DNA of 64,000 bases from Phaseolus vulgaris (GCF_000499845.2 NC_023759.2:40405172-40469171), one strand, 5' to 3'. Shown: positions 26,617 through 40,622, counted from the first letter of the stretch. The notes: generated from the letters alone by a model not told the origin. Program-made: numbers and translations.

Positions 26617-28138
26617 TTAAGTACATCCCTGTTGTAAATGCTTGGCCACATTATCTCGCATGGTCCTTCCCAAAGGATCAACTTGCTTGCAATATTGTTC
26701 TTGATATCCAGAATCATGATGACCAGACAAGGCAACATCTGGTTGAAAAGAGTCTCCACAGTCAATGATTATGTTATGGAGCAAACAGCATGTCAAGATA
26801 ATGCTGGGCAATTTCCTCTTATCAGGTCTCCACATAACCTTACTCAGGATTCTCCAACTTCCCTTTAACAATGAGAATGCCCTCACAGCAAGTAGCTTTC
26901 CAGCTCCATGTTTCTGATTGAATGTAGACTGTGAAACTGATATGGCATTAGCTCCATTAGTTTCATAAGGAGTCATAAGCCATTGAAGAAGAGGATAACT
27001 GCACCCACCAACCACGTATTCTCTTACAAAACCTCCAGCTAAAGCTTTCACACTTCCGTTCAAACGCTCACCATTCTCTGATAGCTTGAAAAATGCTGAA
27101 CACTTCAACAATCTGGAAAATGACATGCCACCAGGCAAGCCTGTCATAATGTCAATAAATCTCATTTCATGATCCACAATTCCCTGCAACAACATGCTGT
27201 AGTTCTTTTCTTGATCACACCAGTCATCTGAGGTTTGGACAGCTGGAAGTGTCATCATGATGTGTGTTGCATCGATGGCTCCACAGCAATTAGGCAACCC
27301 ATAGGATGCTTCAAAACCACGCTTGATTTCATGTATTCTATTGAAATCTGGCCAATTGAGATGGTGTTTAGCACGTTCCTCCAGTGCCTCTATGAATCTC
27401 CAAGTCACCTGAGACACTGTTGACTGCCCAACCCCAAAGGCAGCTCCAACTGAGACTTGAGACTCACCAGATGCCAACCTTCTAAGGGCAATTGCAACCT
27501 GCTTCTCAACACTAAGAAGCCTTCCCTCTATGTTGATGAGCCCTGATGGAGGCCTTGATATGAGATCCTCCCTCACAAGGGAACATATGTATTCAAAAGA
27601 AGTCTTTGACACCCTGAAGAAATACTTAAACCCTTCTGCCTCATCACCCGGTACAGAGTATCCTGCAGGTTTGCATCAATCATACCCATTCAAATCATAA
27701 TTTTCAAATCAAATCAAACATATCCATAACACCACCCAAAATAGCTAAATAGTTTGAATGATATAACCGCCTCAAAAAAATGGGATGTGGGAAAAAAACC
27801 CACGAGTGGAAACCCCCTTATTTCTTTACCAACAACACATAAACAACAAAATTGTTGACAATTGATCCAGTGATAACACTGGAGAAACATAAGCATGACT
27901 GCAGGGTTTCATTCCAGAACAGCACCAATGGTAAATCATTAAAGTTCGAAACTTTGAAGGGGAATGAAATTAAGAAAACGGAGAAGATACCTGGGGTAGT
28001 AGAATTCTTGTGCCAGAAAGAGTCCCACCAATCGGTCTCGCTGGTTCTGGGCTCAACAGGGACCAGACTCACCTGTTTGTGTTTTTTGAACTTCTTAGTC
28101 TTCTTTTTGGTCTTGGATTTTTTCTGGAAGGGTGCCAT
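26617..28138 (-). CDS. ALP1: ALP1-like protein, domesticated PIF/Harbinger transposase
   Basis: Two coding exons, 28138-27991 and 27662-26617, separated by a 328-base GT-AG intron that splits Gly50, give 397 residues. The N-terminus is very Lys-rich (about residues 6-22), a likely nuclear localisation signal, followed by DWWDSFW. The rest matches the HARBI1/ALP1 nuclease fold: a helix-turn-helix-like region about residues 95-140, then CCGAIDATH (about 176-184) with the first catalytic Asp. The later acidic positions are lost: GGMSFS where GxxHD or GxxTD is expected (about 227-232), GGCSYPLL instead of GDxGYPL (about 268-275), and LLAVRAF where a Glu is usual (about 306-312). In Arabidopsis ALP1 is such a relic; it associates with PRC2 and opposes Polycomb silencing. 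Its length (396) and the intact, stop-free frame favour a host gene over a live transposon. No terminal inverted repeats were seen. Confidence 0.88.
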
Positions 28139-30516
28139 TGAACATTAACAACAGGACCAATAATTCACTGTTTTAAGTGACAGGAGGACCTTACTTAGAA
28201 GTGAAGAGCACAGAGAGTGAAGTGAAACTGAAAGTTACTCGGAAGTCCGAACACGCCATCTTTCTCTTCGCTCCTTTCTCTTGTCCAATTTCAGGATTTT
28301 ATATTTCTCCAAAATCCAAACTTTGGGCTTCTCTAGTCTACCCAGAACAAAAAACCCTTTTAAAATTTGAGCAAATTAATTAGAAAACTTCTTTCTAAAT
28401 TTCCTTTCCATTACGAACAAGCACATTTCATACTTTTTCTATGAATAAAAAATAATACACACTTGTCATACTAAGTTTTAACCATGCCCATGACCAAGGT
28501 ATTTTTATAGTAAAAAAAAGCTTTTTTTTACTTAGTTTATAAAGGAATCCAAAAAAAAAGGGGATATTCTGACTAATCATAATATAAAGAATTATTTTCT
28601 CAAACACATAGAAGGAATTCATGTTTGTTGACCGATAAACCACTAGATACAAAATAAATGACAAGATCTTTAGTAACAAGTGAGGGTACCAAACATAATT
28701 TGTTTTTGGATCTTATCACAACAAAATTAGATCGAGTCTGATATAAATGAAAAACAAAATAAAATTGGTGTAAAAAATGTTAGAGTCATGTCTTTCAAGA
28801 ATTATATAGATTATTACTAAGAGAAACTTTAAGTCTAACTCAACCCCATAAAACCGGCTTATAAGGTTGAAGTTTTCAAGAATTATATGGATCATAACAT
28901 TTGTTTGTATTCTAGAAAATAAACAAAATTTTCAGAAAATATTTTTGGCATAAACTTTCTGAAACATATATAATATGTTCTGTAATGTTTTTTTTTTTTC
29001 AGAATAACTTTTTCAAAATGTATTCTGAAAAGGTATTTTTAGAATAAAAGCGAATAAAATAAAATATTTCCATCATTTCACATTTGCTATGTTTGATGGG
29101 TGGCGGAAAAACTTTGATGGGGTGCAATTCCCAATCCATTTTTGCCGTAATGTAACAAACAAGTGGGCTCAAGGCCCAAAGGGACCATGAGGTCATTCCA
29201 CTCTATCTGAAGCTTTATTACTATTTAGATATTGTAATTAAAAAGTTATAAAACAATAATTCTTTATTTGTTCAATTTAAAAGATATTAAAAAATAAAAA
29301 TCGAATGACATCAATCATATAAAAAAAATCCAGAAGTCATTTAAAAAAAAACACAAAACCATCTTTTCAAAAATTGATAAGATGCATGCAGAATTTTAAT
29401 AAGGTGTGGGAAGAAATAAACAACTCCAATGTGTTACAAACACAATAGTGATATTATACTATATAAATATTGAATGTAACATTATTTCTACTCAATAATA
29501 GAAGGTAATTGTTATGCTCTAGAGGACATAGACACACTATTGAATTTTGTTAAATCTTTATTGTGAATGTTACTATGTATTTTGTTTATTTAAAATCCTA
29601 TTATTAGTGTCAATACAAATTAACAAAACTAGGACAATTACAAGGACTTCAATGTTATGGACACGTGTAGAAATTTTATATAGCAAAGTTGTATGTAGAA
29701 GAATATAGGGAAAAAGTGATGAACAATGTTGTATCCCTCTCTTTTAGTCACACATTGGAGTGTAAAATTTGTGTCGCCAAAAATAGAGAGCGTTTCTTGG
29801 TATGGATTGTTTTCTTCATTATTAATTCGGGTATATTCAATTAGGATTTTAAATTTTTTTAAAGGCTTTTTTAAAATAAAAGTCTTATGGTATTCAAATT
29901 TTCTAAACATCATAAACAATCTTGTTGTTATTTAATTAAAACTATTAAGAAAAATTAGAGATAACAAAATCGTTTTAGTATTCAATTGAGATTTTAAAAT
30001 AATAAAATAATAAAAATTTGGTATTCAACATCATAAAAAATTTAACTGATTATTTTGTTGATTGAATTTTGCATGATTTTTAGATATATTTCATGAAATA
30101 GTATATGGGACTTTCTATTTTCATTTATATTTTTTTTAATCTAAAGAGAGACAATAATTGATTGGGTTTATGAGCATAAAATAATAAAAATTAATTTCAA
30201 CCATATCAACGTATAAAATTAGAATAAAATATGTAAATGATAGAGATAGAACGAAATTAAAAATTTATTTATAATTTGTAGTGGTCACTGATAAGCTCTA
30301 TAACATTTCCAAGGAACCTCAATTCCATTGTAGCCACTTTCTATTTGATAGATGATTAATTAAGCATACAAAGATTGAACAGCCTATGTTGGAAATTTTC
30401 TTCCAACTAATTTTGCTGAGAAATTTAAGTAGCCATGCAACTATGACTCACTCTAAATCTTGTGCAGCGTGATTCTCATGCCACATAATGTAAGATTAAT
30501 CTAAACATTGCTTTTA
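28139..30516. other. Intergenic region between the ALP1-like and SULTR genes
   Basis: 28139-28400 is the presumed leader and promoter of the ALP1-like gene (minus strand). At 28812-28870 the words CTAACTCAACCCCATAAAAC and CGGCTTATAAGG are reminiscent of a common plant repeat, flanked by near-identical TTCAAGAATTATAT copies at 28796 and 28878. 29095-29200 is less AT-rich and has GGGCTCAAGGCCCAAAGG, but no coding frame. The remainder is AT-rich with no gene. The last few hundred bases before 30516 should hold the SULTR 3' UTR. Confidence 0.5.
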
Positions 30517-33500
30517 TTAGGCATTGTTCCAACCTTCTGAATCATCCTTCATGGGGTTTGGTTTGTATGAGTTGAGCATGAAATTGCATGCACTAACAGC
30601 TTCTTCAACTGTCAGATACACCCATTTATGCCCTAGTTCATCAAGGAACTTGGATTTGTTCAGCTTCTTCATCACCTCGCTTCCAGGATTTACCAAAACA
30701 AGCTAAACACATACAAATCAATGATTAAAAATATATACATATAAAGAGTGGGCTAGGTAGAAATAAGACATACAAAGAGGAGAAAGAAATAATTACTTGT
30801 AACCCTCTTCTGTCAACACTTTTCTTGCATTCTTCAAGCATGCTTATTCCGCTAGTATCAATGTTTGCAACAGCTGCCAATAGAATCACATTGCAAGTTA
30901 GATTAATGATCTTTTTAATCCCATTGTCAAATTTACTTCATTTCTTAAATCAAATACTTACTAGTCATATTCATTATAACATACTGTAAACTGGTTTGCC
31001 CTGAAGCTTTTATCCTATCTTCCTCTTCATCCATCCACCTTGTGATCCTAAGAATCAAATTTTGTGGTGAATTTACAATTTCATTGGAGGTAGTATTTTT
31101 TTCCATTCAAATAAGAACAAACTCACTGGTGGCTTACCTTTCTCTTAAATAGCTTGCATTGGCAAAGTAAATGGGAGCATCAATTTCTAGAATCAGGATT
31201 CCAGGAACATGATTTGCATTTGGATACTGTTCCACATTTCTGTATACTGCAGAATTTGGAATGTTGCCTAAGAGAAATGTTCTTGGCCTTGCAATAAATA
31301 GAAGTACTCGAAGTAGAGATACTGCAACCTGAATATTCACAGAAAACTCATTAACTTCCTTGGCCCTTATTTCATCACTCAACAATGGTTAAGATCTTGT
31401 TTGGAAAAACCTTCTTAAGCATTTACAAGAGAAGAAAACAATGACAAATTTCATGTTATCTTATTTTCTTTTCTGGGAAATTTTGTCCAAACAATAATAG
31501 TTAGGAGCTGGATGATACATACTGCTATGACTAGGCCAATTTCAACACTGCCAAAGACTACACCAACATAAGCACTGAAGCACACTAAGAAATCAAATTT
31601 GTCGATTTTCCACAAATGAATGGCTGCCTGATAATCAATGAGCCCGAGCATTGCTGACACAATTATGGCCGATAACACCACCAGGGGGGTGAAATGGAAC
31701 AAAGGTGTTAAGAATAACAATGTTAACATCACTGCTATTGCCATCACAATGTTCGATGCAGCAGTCTTGCACCCCGCGTTATAGTTCACAGCTGAACGTG
31801 AAAAAGGTCCTGAAACAACATTCGTTTTATACCATGTTGTTAGCAATATGCAGAAAATTGTTTCACTAGTCTGTGGTTTTTCTGCTGGATGAAGAGTTTT
31901 AATAGACCCCACACAACCACACGAGCATAATAATAATATAACACAAAATTATACTAACCTATAAAATGAACATTACATGAAAAAGTAAACTTGCACATTT
32001 TTTATGATTTCTAATAAATTTTAGAAAGTTTATTGGAGAATAAATTACTAATGTTTATTGAAACACACTGTAGGCATTTTAGACTAACTTTTAATAGTGG
32101 AATGGAACAATTACCTGTGGTGAGATAGCAAGAGGTGAAGGAACCAAAAATATTCATGGTTCCAATAGCTATCATCTCTTTGTTCCCATCAATATGATAA
32201 TTTTTGAACATTGAAAAGCTTCTACCTACTGCTATTCCTTCCTGCACAATCATCAATCATATTCTCAAGACCATTAATAAACTGGACTAAAATTGTTTGT
32301 TCAATTATGTTGTTCGTTTGCTTTCAAAATAAACCTAATGAAACAGATCTCAAATGTTATGTTCTGTCCAGTTTTAATCTATTTGCCAAATGCTATATGC
32401 TATATAGTACCATTAAAAAATAAATTAAAACACCTGCTTGAAGCACCCTAGTTGAAGTACATTATTTTAGTAAAAAAGGCATCTGGAACATGATCATAGA
32501 AATCAGGACAATCGATGAAAGCAGAGACCAAAGATAGACAGCAAGAAAAGAAGAAAGTGATCTGATGTGACTGTATATTATTGTGCTTGGCCAAGAACAG
32601 TGCTTTTCAAAGACCAAACATGGTTTCATCAAATTAGGAAACAAGGACAATGTGATTGATTGCTTGCTTTTTTTTTTCATTTCATAAAATTCATTGAACA
32701 AATATTTAACTAAACTATCTCTATTTATACATGCTCAAGGAAACATGATACAAGTTTTTCTTGGCAGAAGCCAAAACAATTTTTTCATAACATTTATTAG
32801 TTAGGCTGTGATTTATTAGAGTTGAGATTTGTCAAATCAGGCATTAAGTGATGGACCCTCTTCAAGGTTACCCTCTGGCAAAGGAAAAGAGAGTGAGAGA
32901 TACTTAACCGCAAGTGCTATAATGCCAGTGACAAGTCCAGTTTTTATGGCAGTGCCCATGTAAGGTGACACCAACACCAAATTCGTCACGGAAGGTGGAT
33001 TCAGCCCCTTCTTCAATTTTCCTATCTGAAACAACATTTCAATAAATATTAAATAACAACTTCCATTACTATCACTTCACATCACATATAGCTCCCAATT
33101 TTCTTAATCAGATAATTTGAATAATGATCGTGTAGTAACAAGAAACCCCTATTCACTAAACAGGCCAATGTTTAAAGTGAATGGGGCCCCATAGTGAAGG
33201 TCTGCTAGAGGGTCCTACAAGTGGTGGTTGTGTGGTAGGGTAGGACAATAATTTGGGATTGGGCCATTGATAAGAACCCAAAAGGCCTTAATACATGTGA
33301 GCCTCAGTGTCTGTCCTATTCCTATCAGGCACCTACTAGTGCCGTGTTTGGTTGAGTGCCAAGGTCAATACTAGTGCGTCACAAAATGGAGTGTTATTGT
33401 TGTATGGAACTTGGAGACAGTGGCTTAGTGGTGTGTGAGGGTAGTCTTAGTACTCCAATTTTTTTACATATATATATAAATTAATAATATTTTTTAAAAT

Positions 33501-36500
33501 TTCATTATATTTTATATATTTGGTATTTCCAAAAAAATCATATCTATAAAATTTCTAAATATCCGTCACTTGGAGATAAAAAAACTCACCACTTGAACAC
33601 CATGCTTCTCAGCGTGTGTGAGATAAACCAGCAGACTTCCCAGTATGACGGACGCCAATGGTGCCATTGCTGACACCCAGAAGAACTTTGGTTGTCGTTT
33701 GCTCTGTCATCATGATCCAAAGGTTATGTTTGGATAAAAGTTGATAACGTGTTTTTCGGAATTTCAATACATATTTCCAAATTCTGAAGTACAAAATAAA
33801 GAAAGAATAGTTTATTGTTTTAAAGGTAAAAGTACTTTCAAACTTTCTCCAGTGATATCTAAACATGTAGTTATTAAAGGTAAATAAAACAAACACGCCC
33901 AAATGTTTACTGTGCATTATCCTTAAACATTGTATCATATATTAGAATAGAATGATGAAGGAAATTGATGTCCTTTTCCTTCAGGACCATGGAATATTAG
34001 CTGAGAAAAGGGAATCGAATGGAAACAATTTTTTGACTACAGTAGTGTTATAAAACTAAAAGCTTAATAGAAAAACGAATATTATTTACTATTGTCTATG
34101 GTATAATATGTAAGTCGACCATGCTGTAGTTAGAAATACAAATAAAAAAATGATTATAAGTCAATTGCCTCTGAAAAACTTGTTATCTACTTTCAATAAG
34201 GGATCAAAGGGGAGGTAGGTTAGGATTGAAAATATTGTTTATCGAAAGAATAAGTTGATCATTTTAGAATCCCAATCCTAGAAAAAAAAGAGCAGGGATA
34301 TTATGTCTTCCTTTGACACTTCACAGTTAAAGTCATGGCTCTTAGTATAATAACATGTGGGTATTTTTTGTTTTTCTTTGTTTGGTTACTTTACAACCTT
34401 ACTTGAGGAATAAAAAAACAAAAGAAAATGAAGGATTAAATGTAACATTACCTACCAAATAATGCAACACAATATGTGAAACGTGGAATGTAGCATATGT
34501 GAAGAATAATTAAGGTAAGGGTTAGGTATCACTTACAAAGTATCTTGTGACAAGGAGGAAGAAAATAAAGCAACAACCCAACACAGCGCTTTCCCACCTC
34601 CACTGCATATACATAAACAAATAAGAAAAAAACAAAATAAGCTAACATCAACCAATAATAACTTCAAGGGAGAAAGAGAAGATTCTTTTTTTCTTTTTTA
34701 ATTTCAGACAATCTTCCACGAACAGCTTTGGTAGTGTTGGTCTACTATATTTCTAAACTGGTAAATTTCGCTAATAATCACTCGAGTTATGCCTAACAAA
34801 AAATATGTGGACTATTTATTAGATAAATAACTTATATTTGAACAATTGAAAAGCACATTTTTAAGTAAAATTTGGATTTGGATTTAATTAAATAAATAAA
34901 AAAATGGAGCAATGGTAACATTATGTAGTACTTGTTTTGAGAATAAATAGTTATGGAGGTGTATACATGGTGTGCTAGTGTTGTCGGTGGATAAAAAAAA
35001 TAAGCAAGAGATGTGAAAATAGAAGGTGGATAAAAAAACAGAAATATATATGGACAACCTCATTTTTTTTATACAACTACATTACAACTCTCAATACTAT
35101 TATTTTAAAACTTTTTTATATTATTTAATTATAAATTTATCCTTTACTATATATATTTATTTCTAAACCTATCACATAGTTGTCACACTATCATTTTTCA
35201 AAAAAAAATCAAGAGATATAAAAAGAGATATGAAAATAGAAGAAAAGAAGAGAAAGAGTTGAAGTTGTACTAGTTACCTCATGAGTTTGACTGAAAACAG
35301 AACGCATCACTGAGACTAGATCAGCCTCGTGAGTAAAATGTTCAAGGCCAAGAATTGATTTTAGCTGTTGCAGACAAACCACTGTTGCTGCTCCCCCCAT
35401 GAACCCTACTATGGTTGCATGTGACAGAAAATCCACGATAAACCCTAACCTGCACTCCTCAACCATTCCACTTGCTTACAACAACAACAAAATCCACAAA
35501 TAATAATATTTTAAGGCAAAAATCCAGTTCTTGTATAATCAATCAGTTGTCCTCACCTTAAATTACAGAACAAATCATGTGTATCAACTCAGATTTCTAT
35601 TATTATTATTTTAAGAAATGAAAATTGTAGTTTGGAATAGTACAATTATTCAAATCCAATGGGTACTTGGTTACAATTTTATATGATAAGAATTTATAAG
35701 CATGGGTGGTATATTAAGTATAAAAATGAATAAAAAAAGTTTACATTATGGATGCAGAAATGCTCCATCCAATACAAATGAGTATTCATGAAAGGGAATG
35801 CAGTAGCCAATAGGCCAATCGCACTGCCCAAGCTGATTCCAGAATTCAACATTTTATTATAATATATAATAATATGTATATGTATATGCTTTAGGGAATT
35901 GGGGTGGGTGTTGAATCTCATAATTGCAAAATACAAATAGTTTCACGAGACAAATCATGGCCAAAAGACAAAAAACTCCAGCCCATAAACAGTCCCCACA
36001 ATATTTTCATTCGATTTTTCCTTTTGAATACTGCAAGTTTTCTACTTCTATATTAAGATTTTTAAAGATAAAAGATACTACTACTTACTCACTGACAAGT
36101 GACAAGAACATGCTGGGAACACTTTCATTTTCTTTTCTTTTCATCTTACATCTAGCTTAAAGTATTTATTTAATAAATAAATTATTACGGCTACTACTGG
36201 ACTATTATGTTAATTACACCATAATATGTGTTTTACTTTTCAAACATGATTTTTTCAGCATGTTTTCAAACATAGGACAAGTAGAACTGTAGTATAATGA
36301 ATTACCTGAAGAGGCCCAGAGATGCCTGCAAAACTCCAGCAAAGAATGTAGCAGTGAAAGCTAGGTGGAGATAAAGGTTTGGATTCTCGATGTAATTCAC
36401 CACTCGACCCAACATGGAAGCCATCAGAAGTGATCCAACAGCCACAGTTCCCACTGCCAAGTCCCTTGAGCTTCCCATCATAGCATAAATCAAAGGCGGT

Positions 36501-37373
36501 ATAAAGCTGGAATCTGCACTCATTCATTTATATGTGTCCCCTCATTATAACAAAACAAGATACCATGGAATAAATCTACCAAACTGAACAAATGTATATA
36601 TGGCTCAACTGCTACAGTCTAAACACTTTTGATTTCATGTTTTTAAGTAGGTCTAAACTTGAGTATATTTTTGGGTGAACTCGGTATTGCTCACCAGAAT
36701 TGAGGGCCAATTTTATGAAACACTGATGTATATTAAAAAAGTTTATACATCACCTGTGAAATGAAAAACGTGATTAATAGGAAAGACTGCAGTGAAGTTA
36801 TTTGATTGATATTAATCATCTATAGAAAGCATGGTATATCTGATACCAGTTAATATTTGGTAAGAATAGCGTGTTATAGAAAAAGGTTGGTATCTTTTTC
36901 TGCTTACAAAGACATGTTCTACTGACTACACATGTCTAACTTTGAGTGTTAATGTATTGCAAAGATTTTGTGAACACAACAAAAAATAATAAAATGAGGA
37001 GATGAAGTGGATGATGAAGGAGGGAGTGAAACAATTACTGACAAAGTCCAAGAATTGGAGGGAGGTTGGCGAGCTTGGCGTAGCTGATGCCTTGAGGAAT
37101 GGCCAAACTGGCAATGGTGATGCCAGAGATGAGGTCTGATTTCAAGAATTGGAGGGTGTATTTGGGTGCCCACTCAAAGATGGGGAAGAAGTACTGAAGT
37201 CCAAGGACGAACTTGATAGAGGGTGTTTGGTTCTTGAACTTCCTAAACGGGTCATCTGGGAAAAAGGTTTCTTTCAAGGAGTACTTGAGAGACTTGAAGA
37301 AGGGTTGAGGGGGTGGAATTGCCACTCGGTGCACGCAGTCAGCGTTCGGGTATTCATAGTCTGCGTTACCCAT
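30517..37373 (-). CDS. SULTR3;1: Sulfate transporter, group 3 (SULTR3;1-like)
   Basis: Twelve exons: 37373-37043, 36513-36306, 35449-35278, 34602-34537, 33703-33590, 33025-32909, 32241-32115, 31809-31523, 31328-31138, 31047-30962, 30873-30797 and 30702-30517. Every junction is GT-AG and every phase closes, giving 653 residues (Arabidopsis SULTR3;1 has about 658). The first Met is MGNADYEYPNAD; it follows a TATA box by about 200 bases. Residues about 75-490 form the multi-pass SLC26-type transport domain with the signature PQGISYAKLANLPP (about 93-106), SSRDLAVGTVAV and FLSHATIVGFMGGAA. From about 500 to 625 is the cytosolic STAS domain with LEIDAPIYFANASYLRER and ANIDTSGIS (about 569-577). 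SULTR3 proteins move sulfate with protons, and SULTR3;1 is reported at the chloroplast envelope in Arabidopsis. The STAS strand before IDTSG reads VIMNMTTVAN where LDMSAVGN is usual, a mild divergence. SULTR3;2 is the alternative name. Confidence 0.95.
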
Positions 37374-37571
37374 CTCTAACACAACACCAAATAGTTATGT
37401 GATGGTATTAAGCTAGAGTAACTTAACTTGAACTGATTTAGCTAGCTAGGACTATATATGCTAACACTAGAAAGTTGTTGAGGAGGGGATAAGAATGAAG
37501 GATATGCAGGAAGAAGACGTAAGGGTGAGGTTTGGTGGTAGAAGTGAGGAGGGTGTTGTAAATGATATGGG

Positions 37572-37582
37572 TTTATATAAAG
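37572..37582 (-). promoter_or_regulatory. TATA box of the SULTR3;1-like gene
   Basis: The palindromic TTTATATAAA lies about 200 bases upstream of the start codon on the gene's strand and would place transcription start near 37540, with a leader of roughly 170 bases. Confidence 0.6.
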
Positions 37583-38575
37583 TGAGTTAAGGTCAGTTAT
37601 GTTGGTCATGTGTGTGGTCGGAGGATGGAATGCTGAGGTGTACGTGGTATGATTGTTCTTTCACTTCTAATGTTTATACTTTTTCTTCTTTTTTCTAATC
37701 ACAGCTATCTCTACCACAGATCTTAATCTTATGTTACTACATAGGAAAATCTATAGTACAGTAGTTAACTCTACTGGTGTGTTATAAAAGAAAAAAAGAA
37801 AAAATCTTCTGATTGCCATTTTTCTCTGCAGATCCTCTCTATCTAGTTAACTCTCTCCACGGTAATTTAATGTAACATTTTCTGTCTTTTTTTAAGGTTT
37901 GAGGGTGTTGAATTAAGGTGTGATAAAAATATTAATTAATGTTATGTGAGTCTGAAGCTGACCACCTAGGGTAGTGGTTTTTGCCCGACACATATTAGAG
38001 GAGAAAGGCAGAAAACTGAGACGCATCTTCTTCTTAATAAGGTTATGGCAATGTGTAATGACTTATGACTTCACTCCCTATCTCACCTTCAGATACTCTC
38101 GACACTAAGATATTGATTCCAACTTTTTCCTTGTGACGAGGATCGTGTTACCAATATCATTATCTTTTTTTTCTTTTTTACTTCTTATAGCTTCAGCTAC
38201 CCTACATTTTGTTGCTTTTTGCTGATGATAAAGATCAAAGCATGTCTTATTATTTTTTAGTTAAATATATACTCAAGTTTTTCTTGGCAGAGCTTAAAGC
38301 GTGAAACTTCGTCGCATCCACACACACACATATATCACTCGGAACAAAGTATTTTATACCACACACTCCAAATTCTTTTGGTCATAAAAAAAAATACAAC
38401 AAACTGTTTAACCGTTTCGCAATATACATAAACATAATATTACGTAGACAATTACAAATTAAAAGGAAAGGAAACCACGTCTCTTATAAACAATAGATTT
38501 CCGCATGGGAATTATTATAGTATTTATAAAAATATATAAATAAGTTGTTTTTTTATATCAATTTTTGTTTTTTAT
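37583..38575. other. Intergenic DNA upstream of the SULTR gene
   Basis: It should hold the distal SULTR promoter. I see no coding frame and no named element beyond the TATA box. It ends at the AT-rich boundary of a minus-strand LINE. Confidence 0.5.
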
Positions 38576-38586
38576 ATATAAAAAAA

Positions 38587-40622
38587 GGAATGAATAAATA
38601 AGAGGTATTTCAGAGATACTTCAACCTTTATATAAAAAATCTACTTGAAGCTCTTTTCCTCTAAACTCTTTATAAAAACTAAAGTACCTTGATCCTTACA
38701 AGTGATACAAACACCTTTTACTCATGATATAGATTTCCTAGAAAAATTGATAAACATCATGCAAACCATTGGTTCAAGACACCAATCCGAATACGAAAAA
38801 CATATGTCAAGCGCTTTGGACTTTATCCAAGACCAAACCTTCAACTACACCAAAGTAAAGATTTCAATATGATCTATCTTGCCACTTCTGAAAGTCCTCT
38901 TATTCCTATGTTTTTACAATTCTCCTACGACTGCTATCCACACACATTCTCAAATCTGATTAACACTTTCTTTAAAACCACTCATCCTAAAACTTAAAAA
39001 ATATTTTTTTGGCTCCCTATGATCCGTTGATGTCATCTGCATCCACTCATAGTACTTAGATCACACAAGTCAGAAAACTCTACACGTACAAAAAAGACGA
39101 GATATAGTTTCCTCTTCTTCCCCACACATACAACAAATATTTGTAGTCATACATATCCCCCTTCTTACTAGATTTGCTTTAGACACTATTTTGTCTTCCA
39201 TAGCCCTCCATGCTGTGAGATGTGAAGATGGTTGTGCCTTTAACCTACAAAAACCCACAAACAAATCCCTCTTAGCCCCCTAAGCATATTCTTTAAGAAT
39301 TTTGTATGCAGATTTGACCATGAACAATGTTGTCTCTCTGTCTTTCCAAACCCAAGAGTCCTCCTTATCTATCCTTACCCTTTGCTCCCCCGGAAATTGC
39401 ATCAGCTGTTGTTCCTGATTCGGTTCCCATTCAAACAAGTTCCTTCTCCATTCGATCTTCCAAGTTCACTCTGAATTTTCTGACCTCTCCTTTGCATGCC
39501 ATATAGAAGAGTATAAAACAAATGGTGAAAAGTCTCAGAAAGAATTCCCTGAGATTCGTGTTGTCCACCTATTTATCCTCCCACAACCTTATCTCCCTTC
39601 CATTCCCAACCTCCCATGAAAAATTATCCTCGAACTTATCTTTCCAACCCTCGAGAGACCAAACTTCCTTCAAATCCCTCCACCAAAGAGAATCTAAACT
39701 ATTATTTCTTTGACTCCGTAGATCCCTCCAACCTCCATATTTAGAATCCAACACTTCTTTCCACAAACCTAATTTTTCGTAACCTAAGCGTCATATCCAT
39801 TTTCCTAACAAAGCAATATTAAACCGCCTTATGTCAATCATTCCTAGCCCTCTCGCTTCTTTTGGATCACAAACCTTTTTCCACGAAGCCTACAAAATTT
39901 TCCTGTCAGCCGAGTCGCATCCCCACAAAAAGTTCCTCTACAACCTCACTATTTCCTTCACCACCATAGCTGACATTTTATAAAAAGACAAGAAAAATAG
40001 AGGAAGAGCGGATAACATCGATTTAATCAAGCAAAGTCTACATGCCATAGAGATAAATTTGCATTTCCATCAGCTTAATCTTTTCCTCACTCTTTCCACC
40101 ACCTTTTCCCATAACTTACTTCTTTTATGACAACCACCTATAGGCATACCCAAATATTTAAACGGAGTCTTCATCGTTTCACAATTCAAAATAGCCGCAA
40201 AATGTTGAAACAAAGGATAGCTGCATCCTACCCCTTCGACACTACTCTTATGAAAATTAACCTTTAAACCGGAAAGTAATTCGAAGTAATTTAGAATAGT
40301 CTTAATTACAAACACACTTTGTACTTTCGCTTTGCAAAAAAAACAACGTATTATCCGCTTATTGAAGCATATAAATGGATCTGCCTCTGATCTCCACACT
40401 TTCTAATAATTCTTTCTCTTCCGCCTTCCTTACAACCCTAGCTAAACCTTCTGCCACAATGAGGATAAGAAACGGTGCTAGAAGATCTCCTTGTCTCAAC
40501 CCATTCCTTGGCTTGAATTCCTGAGTAGGACTCCCATTTACTAACACGGACACCGATGAAGACTTAAGACAAGCCTTTACCATCCAACCCACTTCCCACA
40601 TAAACCTAACCTCTCCACCTAA
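38587..40622 (-). mobile_element. 5'-truncated LINE (ORF2 C-terminal half), minus strand
   Basis: Read right to left this is the second half of an L1 ORF2: reverse transcriptase pieces (40622-40070), a middle region with NGREIRLWEDK (about 39569-39766) and a zf-RVT zinc-binding region (39264-39070) with the cysteines of CCMCGEEEE, followed by a 3' UTR of about 450 bases. The 3' end carries the hairpin described among the findings (38622-38602), then an A/T-rich end at about 38587. Several frameshifts and stops are present. Exact target duplications were not found, so the borders are approximate. Confidence 0.8.
39070..40622 (-). pseudogene. LINE ORF2 fragment: reverse transcriptase and zf-RVT, disrupted
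   Basis: The reverse transcriptase shows NGLRQGDLLAPFLI (template grip) at 40510-40465. The polymerase motif that should read Tyr-Ala-Asp-Asp is stop-Ala-Asp-Asn (40361-40350), so the active site itself is destroyed. FKYLGMPIGG (about 40162-40133) and NGREIRLWEDK follow in other frames, then the zf-RVT cysteines. It was broken by at least three shifts. It lacks the endonuclease and N-terminal part because the insertion is 5'-truncated. Confidence 0.82.

Noticed and set aside
27818..28148. Reading frames on both strands over the ALP1-like first exon and intron
   Set aside because: The minus-strand one is the first exon read on into its intron. The plus-strand one is its antisense shadow.
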